Source: GCA-002050365 sp964237235 | GTDB taxonomy: Bacteria > Acidobacteriota > Blastocatellia > Pyrinomonadales > Pyrinomonadaceae | Reading direction: 5' to 3' | NCBI GenBank assembly: GCA_964237235.1 | Contig: CAXSGY010000015.1 | Coordinates: forward strand, 69,291 to 133,290 | Length of the DNA: 64,000 nt | Shown here: piece after piece, positions 34,004-42,760 of the stretch | Position numbering within the stretch: position 1 is the first letter of the stretch | Layout of the letters: every line of letters starts with the position of its first letter | Position numbers and translations under genes: made by a program | The notes under the pieces: generated by a model | Told to the model about the DNA's origin: nothing | Seen by the model: the letters and a program-made list of their open reading frames with translations, nothing else | The model's database searches: none

Positions 34004-34555
34004 CTACTTCCTGCCGCCTAAACGAATCGGATTGCGCCGACGGGTTTGACGGCGCGTGTTGAAAACTTCCGGCTTCCTTCTTCTTGTATTTTCCACGAAA
34101 AAGCTGCTCAAAATCAAGAAAATAATTGTTCCCGTAATCGTCGTCCCGATGAGCGAATAAGCGATGGTCTGAACGAACTGTCCGGTCGGCTCTTGTCCGA
34201 GCAGGCGATGTATCCCGTAATAAACCAGATTATCCAATAAACACGCGCCTGCTATGACGGGAATTCGCAATAAAAGGTTGTCCAGATAGACGCGCCGCAC
34301 CATCTCGGAAACGACAAACGCGACGAGCGTTTTCGAGAATCCGTTCGCGCCCAGAAGCCCTCCGCTCAAAGCGTCAACCGCGATGCCCGCGAACGTGCCG
34401 TAAAACAAAGATTTAATCGAATTTCCCTGCAAAGCGGCGTAAACGACGATAATCAGCGGAAAATCAATAAACGCCAGCGGCTCGGCGACATTGCGAAGCG
34501 TCCATTGCAAAAGAACGGCGATTATCAAAAATGCTGTTATTTTTACCTGTTCCAT
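34004..34555 (-). CDS. mreD: Rod shape-determining protein MreD
   Basis: 183 residues, hydrophobic, with about five membrane helices (TAFLIIAVLLQWTLRNV, FIDFPLIIVVYAALQ, VFIDALSG-type region FAGIAVDALSGGLLGANGF, IPVIAGACLLDNLVYYGI, LIGTTITGTIIFLILSSFF) and a basic C-terminal tail. Composition and position between mreC and mrdA identify MreD, a membrane scaffold of the elongasome; sequence conservation in this family is low, so context carries weight. The start codon follows the GTTCAAA repeat element by eight bases. Confidence 0.88.
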   Translation of the reverse strand: MEQVKITAFLIIAVLLQWTLRNVAEPLAFIDFPLIIVVYAALQGNSIKSLFYGTFAGIAVDALSGGLLGANGFSKTLVAFVVSEMVRRVYLDNLLLRIPVIAGACLLDNLVYYGIHRLLGQEPTGQFVQTIAYSLIGTTITGTIIFLILSSFFVENTRRRKPEVFNTRRQTRRRNPIRLGGRK

Positions 34556-34563
34556 TACTCAAT

Positions 34564-34620
34564 GTTCAAAGTTCAAAGTTCAAAGTCGGAGATGATAACT
34601 TTGAACCTTAAACTTTGAAC
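34564..34620. repeat. Heptamer inverted repeat between mreC and mreD, GTTCAAA family
   Basis: Three exact GTTCAAA heptamers (34564-34584) form the left arm; the right arm 34597-34620 (CTTTGAA, CCTTAAA, CTTTGAA) pairs with it at about 21 of 23 positions around a 10-nt loop. It lies between mreC and mreD. Confidence 0.85.
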
Positions 34621-34627
34621 CATAAAC

Positions 34628-35521
34628 TCATTTCTTCTTCGCTGCGTTCGGCAGAGACTTTTCAAATTCGGGGCGCGGCGGCGGTTCGTATAATAAAACG
34701 GCGACTTCCTGCATTGCGGAAAGTTTTGCGCTCGGCTGAATAAAAATCTGCTGCGCGACGGTCGCCGAACCGGCGCGAACTTCGACGACTTCGCCTAATT
34801 TCAAGCCCGCCGGATAGATACCGTCCTGTCCGGTCGTGTAAACGCTCTCGCCCGGCTGCACCTCGACGGTACCCGGCACATAGCCCATTTCTAAAATTTC
34901 CTTTTTCCCCGTTCCCGTCACCACGCCGAGCGCGTTCGATGTGCCGAGTTCGCCGATGACCGCGCCCAAACCGGCTCTGTCTTTGGTAATCAAAGCGACT
35001 TGCGCCGTCAGAGGGCTGACCGCCGTCACGCGCCCGACAAGTCCGCCGTTGGTGACAATCGGCATATTCAATTTCACGCCGTCGAGACTGCCGCGGTTGA
35101 TAATCGAAGAATCGAACCACGCCGACGTATCGCGCCCGATAATTTTCGCGGGCAGAAATTTATACGGCAGCTCGGCTTTTAATTCCAGCAGCGATTTCAA
35201 ACGCTCGTTTTCGGTCGCCAAACTTTTATCGTTTTGAATTTGAACTTCGAGTTCTTCGATGCGCTGTTTGAGAACATCGTTTTCGCTCTGTGCCGAACGC
35301 AGCGAAGATATGGATTGAAAATAATTCGTGACGGCGGAGCTAACGTTCGTCACCGGCGACTGAACGAAATCGGCGGCGGTTTGCGACCAGATGCGAATCA
35401 CGCGCTGCTGCGAATTCGGATCGCGCGCGTCAAACGCCATCAATACGAAATTGCACAAAAGCAATAAAAGCAGCAACCACGGCGTGATCTTCCAAACTTC
35501 CTTCTGACTTCGTTCGACCAT
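34628..35521 (-). CDS. mreC: Rod shape-determining protein MreC
   Basis: 297 residues from ATG 35521. A start at 35584 would add 21 residues (YQAFHLPLTTYHLPLT) encoded entirely by the adjacent heptamer repeat, so it is rejected. The protein has a cytoplasmic start (MVERSQKEVWK), one membrane helix (ITPWLLLLLLLCNFVLMAFD), a coiled coil (SLRSAQSENDVLKQRIEELE) and the beta-barrel periplasmic core (PAKIIGRDTSAWFDSSIINRG is split here as AKIIGRDTSAWFDSS; GLVGRVTAVSPLTAQVALI). It scaffolds the elongasome in the periplasm. No clear ribosome site is visible; the start codon lies at the very edge of the repeat hairpin. Confidence 0.92.
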   Translation of the reverse strand: MVERSQKEVWKITPWLLLLLLLCNFVLMAFDARDPNSQQRVIRIWSQTAADFVQSPVTNVSSAVTNYFQSISSLRSAQSENDVLKQRIEELEVQIQNDKSLATENERLKSLLELKAELPYKFLPAKIIGRDTSAWFDSSIINRGSLDGVKLNMPIVTNGGLVGRVTAVSPLTAQVALITKDRAGLGAVIGELGTSNALGVVTGTGKKEILEMGYVPGTVEVQPGESVYTTGQDGIYPAGLKLGEVVEVRAGSATVAQQIFIQPSAKLSAMQEVAVLLYEPPPRPEFEKSLPNAAKKK

Positions 35522-35600
35522 GGTAAGTGGTAAGTGGTAAGTGGTAAGTGGTAAGTGAAAAGCCTGATACTTACCACTTACCACTTACCGCTTACCACTA
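35521..35600. repeat. Heptamer inverted repeat between mreB and mreC, TGGTAAG family
   Basis: Five exact TGGTAAG heptamers (35521-35555) face a right arm 35570-35600 of CTTACCA/CTTACCG units; the two sides pair over about 31 bp. In the mreBC mRNA the hairpin begins two bases after the mreB stop, and the A of the mreC start codon is the last base of its 3' arm. Confidence 0.9.
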
Positions 35601-35602
35601 AA

Positions 35603-36649
35603 CTAGCCTCCCGTCATCATCGTGTTGTCCCATTTAACACGCTTCAAGAGTTCAAAGTCGGAGAGCATTTTGCCTGTGCCGAGAACCACCGATGACAGCG
35701 GGTCGTCGGAGATAACGACCGGCAAACCGGTTTCGATCATCAGGCGTTTGTCGAGATTTTTCAGAAGCGCGCCGCCGCCGGTCAAAACGATGCCGCGTTC
35801 GACGATATCGGCGGACAGTTCGGGCGGCGTGCGTTCGAGCGCGACGCGCACGGCGTTGATAATCGTCGCCACCGCGTCGGACAGTGCCTCGCGGATTTCT
35901 TCGTCGGAAATCGTAATCGTTTTCGGAATGCCTTCGATTAAATTTCGCCCGCGTACTTCCATCGTCAGCGGTTCTTCGAGCGGAAAGCCCGAACCGAGCG
36001 CGATTTTAATCGCCTCAGCCGTGCGCTCGCCGATTAAAAGATTATATTTGCGCTTGATATACTGCGTGATCGCTTCGTCCATTTCGTTGCCGGCGACGCG
36101 CACGGCGCGCGAATAAACAATGCCGGACAAAGAAATAACGGCGATGTCGGTCGTGCCGCCGCCGATGTCCACGACCATATTGCCGTGCGGCTCGGTAATC
36201 GGCAAACCCGCGCCGATAGCCGCCGCCATCGCTTCTTCGACCAGATAAACTTCGCTTGCTTTGGCGCGATATGCCGAATCTTCGACCGCGCGGCGTTCAA
36301 CTTGAGTGATTTCCGAAGGAATGCCGATGACGACGCGCGGTCGCACCCAACTTTTGCCGTTGTGCGCTTTGCGTATAAAATGCTGGAGCATTTTTTCCGT
36401 TACTTCAAAATTGGCAATCACGCCGTCCTTCATCGGACGAATCGCCACGATATTTCCGGGCGTTCTGCCGAGCATCTCTTTTGCGTCGCGCCCGACGGCT
36501 TCGACCTGATTGGTAACTTTATTGATTGCCACGATTGACGGCTCGCTGACGACGATGCCGCGCCCCTTCGCATAAACGAGCGTGTTCGCCGTGCCGAGGT
36601 CAATTGCCAAATCGCTCGAAAATAAACTGAATAAAGACTTTAATGCCAT
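35603..36649 (-). CDS. mreB: Rod shape-determining actin homologue MreB
   Basis: 348 residues, the normal MreB length. Phosphate 1 motif IDLGTANTLVY, connect and phosphate 2 motif VVDIGGGTTDIAVISL, and adenosine motif GIVLTGGGALLKNLDKRL are intact, so it should bind ATP and polymerise into membrane filaments that guide the elongation machinery. It is the first gene of the mreBCD-mrdA-rodA operon; a promoter-like sequence lies about 145 bp upstream. Confidence 0.96.
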   Translation of the reverse strand: MALKSLFSLFSSDLAIDLGTANTLVYAKGRGIVVSEPSIVAINKVTNQVEAVGRDAKEMLGRTPGNIVAIRPMKDGVIANFEVTEKMLQHFIRKAHNGKSWVRPRVVIGIPSEITQVERRAVEDSAYRAKASEVYLVEEAMAAAIGAGLPITEPHGNMVVDIGGGTTDIAVISLSGIVYSRAVRVAGNEMDEAITQYIKRKYNLLIGERTAEAIKIALGSGFPLEEPLTMEVRGRNLIEGIPKTITISDEEIREALSDAVATIINAVRVALERTPPELSADIVERGIVLTGGGALLKNLDKRLMIETGLPVVISDDPLSSVVLGTGKMLSDFELLKRVKWDNTMMTGG

Positions 36650-36792
36650 TGTAAGTAAGTATCCGTATGATAAATTTAAATCTTAAATTATGATTAAGGC
36701 GGAAGAAAATTTCAAGAGAGCTTTTGCTTTCCTTAAGAAGATTAATTCGCGCCGACCATCAACTTTTAAGCATACAACGAATTTGTTTGATA

Positions 36793-36821
36793 ATGCTATT
36801 TCCCGTATTATTTTACGACAA
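36793..36821 (-). promoter_or_regulatory. Possible sigma-70 promoter of the mre operon
   Basis: On the minus strand TTGTCG (36821-36816) and TAGCAT (36798-36793) are spaced by 17 bp, about 145 bp upstream of mreB. Each box matches 4 of 6 consensus bases. Prediction by eye only. Confidence 0.3.
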
Positions 36822-36895
36822 ATTTTTTCGTTTTTATTTTTCAGAGCGTGTTTAGAAATTAAAGTTTGAAAATTTTATTGCGCTTTTTAAATGTA

Positions 36896-36976
36896 GATTG
36901 AGCGGATTGAGCTGATTCGAGCGAACAAAAATTAAAATTGAATCCGTTTCTATTCGCTCAATCCGCCCAATCCGCG
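36896..36976. repeat. Imperfect inverted repeat, GGATTGAGC word
   Basis: Left arm 36896-36925 contains GAGCGGATTGAGCTGATTCG; right arm 36953-36976 (TTCGCTCAATCCGCCCAATC onward) pairs with it with several mismatches. The word repeats with a 9-10 nt period. Confidence 0.7.
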
Positions 36977-37063
36977 TTCAAAAAAACGTCGCCAATTTGA
37001 CGGCTCCAGTTTGCAAAATGGTCGGAGCGCGGCGATAAAAAATTCTTTATACGAGTCAAATAA

Positions 37064-37087
37064 AAAAGGCGGCTGATGCCGCCTTTT
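37064..37087 (-). terminator. Terminator of the beta-helix gene
   Basis: AAAAGGCGGC (37064-37073) pairs perfectly with GCCGCCTTTT (37078-37087) around a TGAT loop, five bases after the gene's stop on the minus strand and followed there by an A/T-rich stretch. Confidence 0.85.
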
Positions 37088-37092
37088 CGTTA

Positions 37093-39330
37093 TTAGTTGC
37101 GAATGTTCCGGGTGCGAATATTCGGTGTCAGCCGCCGCTGCTGTAAAATCAAATCAAAGTCGGCTAAGTTTTCGTTGATCGTAATCGTCTGCGGAGAAAA
37201 ACTATAATTTTTCGCCGTGACGTTAACGACATACAAACCGCCCGATTCCACGCCCGCGATTTGATAAAAACCGTCGGCATCGGTTTCCGCCGACCGAATA
37301 TTACCGCGCAAATCGGTTAAACTGACGATTACTCCCGCTAGCGCATCGCCGGCGGTATTTTTCACGCGCCCGCTAATGCTCGCCGATGCCGCCGTCGGCG
37401 AAAGATATTCCACCGCGCCCTTTTCGCAGCCCGTCTGCGCCGGACGGGTAATTCCGCGTTGATCGGTAGTGACGGTCGTGCCGCATTCGCTCGCGCCGCT
37501 CGGAATCGTGTTAATCACCGGACTGGTCATCGCCGGAACCTGCGTCTGCGTCGGTCCGCCGTTGTTTCCCAAAGCTCCGAGTTGCGGATCGGTTCCGGTC
37601 ACATCATTCGCCAGCGCAAACGGCGCGTCCGCGAAAAACGTGCCGCCGCTCGTATTTTCGACGTGATTATAATCCTGCGAAGTGATCGTTCCGAAAATAT
37701 CCGGTCCGGTCGCCGCTGTATTATCGGCGACAATACTGTTTTTAAGATTAATCGCGCCCGAAAGCCGCTGCAATCCACCGCCGTTGGTAACAGCCGTATT
37801 TGAAGCAATCGTCGTGTAGTCCAAATTTACCGTCGGACCGGTCGCGGTCGCTCCTGCCGCAATTTCATTGGTAATTCCTGCGCCGCTCGCGCCTGAATTG
37901 TTTCCGCTGACTGTTGAATTTGTCGCGTTGACAATCGCCAGACCGCCAGTTGTCGAAGCCGCGAAATTATAAATACCGCCGCCATTACCAGTCGAAGTAT
38001 TACCGGAAACGGTCGAACCAGTCATTGTAACCGTTCCTGTGCCGGCACCGTCGGATTCGTTTAACATTCCGCCGCCGAAATCAGCTTGGTTACCGCTGAT
38101 CGTCGAATTTGTAATGTTGGTCGTCGCGCCTCCAACTTCTGACCAGTTATAAATACCGCCGCCGATTCCCGTTCCGGCGGTCGAAGTATTATTTGAAATA
38201 TTCGAGCCGCTAATAGTCAATGTCGAAGCCGCCGAGCCGAAGACATCGAAATTGATGCCGCCCGCGCCCGATTCATTGGTATTGTTGGCAGTATTATTGG
38301 TAATAGTCACATTTGTCAAAGTCAACGTGCGAGCCGTCGCCGTTGAACCAAAATATGAGATACCGCCGCCGGGACCGCTGGTTGAATTTCCGCTGATGGT
38401 CGTGCCATTGATAGTTAAGCTGCCGTCGCGGAAAAACATCCCGCCGCCGTAGCCGACTGCCGAAGCGTTCGTATTCGTATTCGTATTATTGTTGATCGTT
38501 CCGCCTGTAATCGCCAAGGTAACGCCGGCGGTCGTTGAAACGCCGATGCCGCCACCCTGCGAAGTGGCAATCGTCGTCGTCGCCTGATTCGAATTGATCG
38601 TCGAATTTGTGATATTGACAGTCGAAATCGAATTAATTTGAATTCCGCCACCGATTGCGGAAGTTCCGGTAGTGGAGCTTCCGGCTTTATTGTTGCTGAT
38701 ATTGCAATTAGTGATGTTGATAACCGTCGCTCCGGTCGGTCCTGAAATTGAAATTCCGCCGCCGCTCGTATCATTCAAATTATTGTTAATATCCAGATTG
38801 CTCAGAGTAATCTGATGCGCCGTGCCTTGGTCGATTCGGATGCCCGCGCCAAAAGTGTTGACGGCATAACGCCCGTTGCGAACGGTCAAACCATCAATCG
38901 TAACAGTTAAGGTCGATGTCGTCGCTACCCCGCGGATATGAAAAACGCGCTCGGTTGCCGCGCCCGCCGCCGCGTTTGCTTGAACGATGGTCGTGCCTGC
39001 GCCCGCGCCGTTGATAGTAATATCGGATGCAATATCGAAATCACCGCCGGCATTAAGATTTTCGTTCGCTGAAACAAGCGTTTCGGTATAAGTTCCCGCC
39101 GGAAGCGTGATTGTGTCCGCGCCGGCGAGCGCATTCGCCTCGCTGATTGCCGCCCGCAGCGAACAAGCTCCGCTCGCGTCCGCGCAGATTCCGTTTCCGG
39201 CAGTAGCATCTTGTGTGTCATTGGTGGTGTTTACGACAAAAGTTGCCGCGTTTGCGCTGATGCCGAAAGCTATTAAACACAAACCGAGCATCAGTAACAA
39301 ATTTATTGATCCTGTTATAAGTTTTTTCAT
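37093..39330 (-). CDS. Secreted right-handed beta-helix protein with CSLRxAI domain and CnaB-like C-terminus
   Basis: 745 residues from ATG 39330, with GAGGAG seven bases upstream; a longer start at 39378 lacks a ribosome site. The signal peptide (LLLMLGLCLIAFGISANA) is followed by the CSLREAI-type motif (GACSLRAAISEANA) and a long array of Asn/Thr/Ser-rich parallel beta-helix repeats (NGGGIYN, NITNSTISGN, GGGISYFG) up to about residue 600. The C-terminus (about 650-735) is a carboxypeptidase-regulatory/CnaB-like domain (SISGRVKNTAGDALAGVIVS). Such proteins are surface or secreted adhesins or polysaccharide-binding proteins; no catalytic residues of pectate lyase are evident. Confidence 0.85.
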   Translation of the reverse strand: MKKLITGSINLLLMLGLCLIAFGISANAATFVVNTTNDTQDATAGNGICADASGACSLRAAISEANALAGADTITLPAGTYTETLVSANENLNAGGDFDIASDITINGAGAGTTIVQANAAAGAATERVFHIRGVATTSTLTVTIDGLTVRNGRYAVNTFGAGIRIDQGTAHQITLSNLDINNNLNDTSGGGISISGPTGATVINITNCNISNNKAGSSTTGTSAIGGGIQINSISTVNITNSTINSNQATTTIATSQGGGIGVSTTAGVTLAITGGTINNNTNTNTNASAVGYGGGMFFRDGSLTINGTTISGNSTSGPGGGISYFGSTATARTLTLTNVTITNNTANNTNESGAGGINFDVFGSAASTLTISGSNISNNTSTAGTGIGGGIYNWSEVGGATTNITNSTISGNQADFGGGMLNESDGAGTGTVTMTGSTVSGNTSTGNGGGIYNFAASTTGGLAIVNATNSTVSGNNSGASGAGITNEIAAGATATGPTVNLDYTTIASNTAVTNGGGLQRLSGAINLKNSIVADNTAATGPDIFGTITSQDYNHVENTSGGTFFADAPFALANDVTGTDPQLGALGNNGGPTQTQVPAMTSPVINTIPSGASECGTTVTTDQRGITRPAQTGCEKGAVEYLSPTAASASISGRVKNTAGDALAGVIVSLTDLRGNIRSAETDADGFYQIAGVESGGLYVVNVTAKNYSFSPQTITINENLADFDLILQQRRLTPNIRTRNIRN

Positions 39331-39766
39331 ATTTCTCCTCTCAGTTAATTGAATCGGTCTCCCTTTAATAAACAACAAATACAGTTATGCCCATTTTCAC
39401 AAATCGGCTCGCAGCCGATCAAACTGCGGCGAAAACGACAAACGGTCAAATTTTTTCCAAGCAAATTTGGGGTTATTTAAGTTCGAGGTTCTTTACTCGA
39501 TGCAGAGTATTGCACAGTTTTTCAGCAAAATCAATTTTTTAATGTTTTCAGGTCGTCACGGCAATAAATTTAACTTACTAAAAGGATTTATTCAAAATAA
39601 AATATTCGCTGAAAATGAGGATGGAAAATACGAACTAACCTGATTTTTAATTGAAAATAAAAGAAAAGCAGAGTCGAAAATTCCTTTTTCGACTCTGCTT
39701 CTTCGATGGTTGTCGAGCGATTTGGACTGTCGTATAAATCGTTCAGCAATCGCCAAGCAGAAACGA
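39331..39766. other. Intergenic region between lon and the beta-helix gene
   Basis: 436 bp. It contains the GAGGAG ribosome site of the beta-helix gene, a 17-bp palindrome ATCGGCTCGCAGCCGAT (39403-39419) that could be an operator or hairpin about 75 bp upstream of the start, an AT-rich stretch and the lon terminator. No gene is seen. Confidence 0.5.
39667..39699 (-). terminator. Terminator of lon
   Basis: AGCAGAGTCGAAAA (39667-39680) pairs perfectly with 39686-39699 over 14 bp with a 5-nt loop. On the minus strand the stem is followed by a T-rich run, as in a rho-independent terminator, about 70 bp after the lon stop. Confidence 0.85.
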
Positions 39767-42232
39767 TTATTTCTCCTTGGCGATCAGCGCGTCGTTGTTT
39801 CCGTCCGTTGAAGTCTCGACGCTCGGCAGACGATAACCGTCATTTTTGAGCGGTTCGCTGACATCGGGTTCGAGCGCGGCTTTCAGAACGTCGCTGATAT
39901 ATTTCGCCGGTATAATTTCCAGCTCTTTGCGAACGTCTTCGGGAATTTCTTCCACATCGGATTCGTTTCTGAGCGGGAGAATAATGCGGCGAATTCCGGC
40001 GCGGTGCGCGGCGAGAACTTTTTCCTTGATGCCGCCGACCGGAAAGACCAAACCCGACAAAGTTATTTCGCCGGTCATTGACGTGTCGCTGCGAACTTTT
40101 CTGCCCGTGTAAAGCGAAGCCATCGCCGAAGCCATCGTTACGCCCGCGCTCGGTCCGTCCTTCGGAATCGCGCCCGCCGGAACGTGTACGTGAACGCCGT
40201 TTTCCTTGATGGCTTTCGGGTCAATGCCGAATTCGGTCGCGTGCGCCCACAGATAACTTCTGGCGGCTTGCGCCGATTCTTTCATCACGTCGCCGAGCTG
40301 TCCGGTCAGCGTCAAACCGCCGCCGCCGGGCAGCGCGGTCGCTTCGATAAACAAAACTTCGCCGCCCATTTCCGTCCAAGCCATTCCGGTCGCCACGCCG
40401 GCGGGCAATTCGGCGCGCGCTTCCTCCGGGTAAAAGCGCGGCGCGCCCAAATAGCCTTTGACATCGTTCGCCGTAATTTTAACTTTTTCCGCCGAGCCTT
40501 GCGCGACTTTCAAGGCGATTTTTCTGGCGAGATTGCCGACGGTTCGCTCCAACTGGCGCACGCCCGCTTCGCGCGTGTAGCGGGCAGTCAAAAGATTGAT
40601 CGCATCGTCGGTGATTTCTAATTGATCGGGCTGCAAACCGTTTTCCTTGATCTGGCGCGGAATCAAATATTGCTTGGCGATATTCAATTTCTCCATATCC
40701 GAATAACCGGCGAGCGAGATGATTTCCATTCTATCTCTGAGCGGAATCGGAATCGGTCCGAGCTGGTTCGCCGTCGCAATAAAAAACACCTTCGACAAAT
40801 CGAACGGCAAATCCAGGTAATGATCGCGGAACGAATTGTTCTGCGCCGGATCGAGAATTTCCAAAAGAGCCGAAGCCGGATCGCCGCGGTAATCGTTGCC
40901 CATTTTGTCAATTTCGTCGAGCATCAAAACCGGATTGTTCACGCCGACGCGCCGCAGCGTTTGAATAATTCTGCCGGGCATCGAACCGACGTAAGTGCGG
41001 CGATGTCCGCGCAATTCGGACTCGTCGCGCACGCCGCCGAGAGAAATTCGGTCGAATTCGCGCCCGAGAGCGCGGGCAATTGATTTGCCCAGAGAAGTTT
41101 TACCAACGCCCGGCGGTCCGACGAACAGAATAATCGGACTTTTTGAATCGGGGCGCAATTTCACGACGGCGAGCGATTCTAAAATTCTCTCTTTAATGTC
41201 GTCTAAGCCGTAATGGTCTTCGTCGAGAATTTTTCGCGCCTCGACCAGATCGAGCTTTTCCTCGCTTGATTTTTTCCAAGGGAGTTCGAGAACGTATTCG
41301 AGATAAGTGCGAATGACGTGGTAATCCGGCGCGGCTTGCGGCAACGCTTCCATCCGCTTTAATTCGCGCTCGGCTTCCTTGCGAACTTCTTCAGGCAGAT
41401 CGGCTTGATCCAAACGCTCACGAAGCTGTTCGGCTTCCGCCTTTTCGCCGGTTTCGTCTTCGCCGAGTTCTTTTTCAATCGCTTTTTTCTGCTGGCGCAA
41501 AATATAATCGCGCTGCGCTTTGTCCATTTCGGTCTGCGCTTCGGTGGCGATTTTTGAACGAATGTTCATAATCTCGACTTCTTTGGCGAGAGCCGCGTGT
41601 GTCAACGTCAAAAGCTCGTCAACCGTCGCGGCGGCGAGCATTTTCTGTTCGGTTTCCACGCCCAAATCGAGAACCGACGCGAGAAAATAAGAAAGTTGAA
41701 CCGAATCGGTCTGCGACATCACCGCCATCCGAATTTCCGGCGGCACGTTCGGCAGCATCGCCAGAGCCTGCTGCACCAAGCCTTGAATATTGCGTTTCAA
41801 CGCTTCGACCGATTCGTTGTCAATCGTCGTCAAATCCGGCAAAACTTCGATTTTCGCCTTCAAAAACGGTTGTTCCTGCGCCCAATATAAAACCTTCACG
41901 CGGTCGATGCCCTGTACGATAAGCTGCATCGAGCCGTCAGCGCGCATCATTCGCTTAATATTGACAATCGTGCCGACATCGTAAAGATCAAGCGGTTTTG
42001 CGTCCTGCCCGTTGACCTCCGGCGTTTTCAAACTGATACAGCAAATAATTTTCTGCTCGGTCGAGAGCGCGAATTCGACCGCCTTGACCGAACGCTCGCG
42101 TCCGACCGACAGCGGCACGACCGTTTCGGGAAACAAAGTCGTATTCTGCAACGGCAGCACCGCCAATTCGAATTGTTCCGGCGCGTCCGCTTGCTGGTTG
42201 GTTATTTGATTTTGTGTAATTTCTTCAGCCAT
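39767..42232 (-). CDS. lon: ATP-dependent protease Lon
   Basis: 821 residues. N-terminal LON substrate-binding domain (VLPLQNTTLFPETVVPLSVG), AAA+ module with Walker A GPPGVGKTSLGKS and Walker B VLMLDEIDKMG, and the C-terminal S16 protease with the Ser-Lys dyad (Ser695 in PKDGPSAGVTMA, Lys738 in GGIKEKVLAAHR). It degrades misfolded and regulatory proteins in the cytoplasm. It is the last of three same-strand genes (CBS protein, Hsp20, Lon) that together look like a stress/proteostasis group; the gap to Hsp20 is 33 bp, so these two are probably co-transcribed. Confidence 0.97.
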   Translation of the reverse strand: MAEEITQNQITNQQADAPEQFELAVLPLQNTTLFPETVVPLSVGRERSVKAVEFALSTEQKIICCISLKTPEVNGQDAKPLDLYDVGTIVNIKRMMRADGSMQLIVQGIDRVKVLYWAQEQPFLKAKIEVLPDLTTIDNESVEALKRNIQGLVQQALAMLPNVPPEIRMAVMSQTDSVQLSYFLASVLDLGVETEQKMLAAATVDELLTLTHAALAKEVEIMNIRSKIATEAQTEMDKAQRDYILRQQKKAIEKELGEDETGEKAEAEQLRERLDQADLPEEVRKEAERELKRMEALPQAAPDYHVIRTYLEYVLELPWKKSSEEKLDLVEARKILDEDHYGLDDIKERILESLAVVKLRPDSKSPIILFVGPPGVGKTSLGKSIARALGREFDRISLGGVRDESELRGHRRTYVGSMPGRIIQTLRRVGVNNPVLMLDEIDKMGNDYRGDPASALLEILDPAQNNSFRDHYLDLPFDLSKVFFIATANQLGPIPIPLRDRMEIISLAGYSDMEKLNIAKQYLIPRQIKENGLQPDQLEITDDAINLLTARYTREAGVRQLERTVGNLARKIALKVAQGSAEKVKITANDVKGYLGAPRFYPEEARAELPAGVATGMAWTEMGGEVLFIEATALPGGGGLTLTGQLGDVMKESAQAARSYLWAHATEFGIDPKAIKENGVHVHVPAGAIPKDGPSAGVTMASAMASLYTGRKVRSDTSMTGEITLSGLVFPVGGIKEKVLAAHRAGIRRIILPLRNESDVEEIPEDVRKELEIIPAKYISDVLKAALEPDVSEPLKNDGYRLPSVETSTDGNNDALIAKEK

Positions 42233-42265
42233 AATTTTTTAGTCTTGTTAAGATGCCGAAAACGC

Positions 42266-42643
42266 TCAAGGTTTTGTCCGCTCGCCTTTCCACAGTCTGA
42301 TGATGAGCAAACCGTTGTCGAAATTATGCTCGACGCTCGCGCCTTCGATGGAAGCGGGAAACTCTAAAGTTTTTTCAAAACGGCTGTAAGTGATTTCCAT
42401 CTGATGAAACGAAAGCCCGACCGCCGCGCACATTTTATCGCGGCGCGTTCCGGCGATGTAAAGCTGACTGCCCTGTATATCAATCTCGATTTCTTCGGCG
42501 GAAACGCCCGCCAGCTCGACCTTGACGAGCCAGCCGTCCGGCGTTTGGTAAACGTCCGCCGACGGATACCAAAGCCTGCCCGAAGGCATCGCGTCTTTCG
42601 AGGAAGCCAGAAAGTGAAAATAACGATTGATTGATTTAGCCAT
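42266..42643 (-). CDS. Hsp20/alpha-crystallin small heat-shock protein
   Basis: 125 residues. The alpha-crystallin domain is visible: PSADVYQTPDGWLVKVELAG, EIDIQGSQLYIAGTRRD and the C-terminal part FEKTLEFPASIEG..EHNFDNGLLIIRLWKG. It lacks a long C-terminal I-x-I tail, so it is a short family member. It is an ATP-independent holdase for unfolding proteins. It lies directly upstream of lon on the same strand; the start codon is four bases from the edge of a repeat element and has no clear ribosome site. Confidence 0.9.
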   Translation of the reverse strand: MAKSINRYFHFLASSKDAMPSGRLWYPSADVYQTPDGWLVKVELAGVSAEEIEIDIQGSQLYIAGTRRDKMCAAVGLSFHQMEITYSRFEKTLEFPASIEGASVEHNFDNGLLIIRLWKGERTKP

Positions 42644-42646
42644 AAT

Positions 42647-42758
42647 TCGATTTTGGGTTTTGGATTTTGGGTTTTGGATTTTAGTTTCGTTGAATGAAAA
42701 TCAAACCTCGATTCATCTCAAACCGGCTAAAAACCAAACGCTAAAAACCGAAATCCAA
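42647..42758. repeat. Heptamer inverted repeat, GGGTTTT/GGATTTT family
   Basis: Left part 42647-42687 alternates GGGTTTT and GGATTTT heptamers; right part 42726-42758 (GCTAAAAACCAAACGCTAAA at its start) pairs with it imperfectly. It lies between the CBS and Hsp20 genes, both minus strand. Confidence 0.8.
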
Positions 42759-42760
42759 CT

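Larger units (their letters stand above)
36650..37092. other. Intergenic region upstream of mreB
   Basis: 443 bp, AT-rich, between the mreB start and the stop of the beta-helix gene (both minus strand). It holds a possible mreB promoter (36793-36821), an inverted repeat of a 9-nt word (36896-36976) and the terminator of the beta-helix gene (37064-37087). I see no gene in it. Confidence 0.6.

Noticed and set aside
35522..35584. N-terminal extension of MreC
   Set aside because: Encoded only by the heptamer repeat; MreC proteins start just before the membrane helix, which fits ATG 35521.
35521..35600. Tandem TGGTAAG run considered as a CRISPR-like array
   Set aside because: Units are 7 nt with no spacers and the two sides are inverted; no cas genes are in the window.
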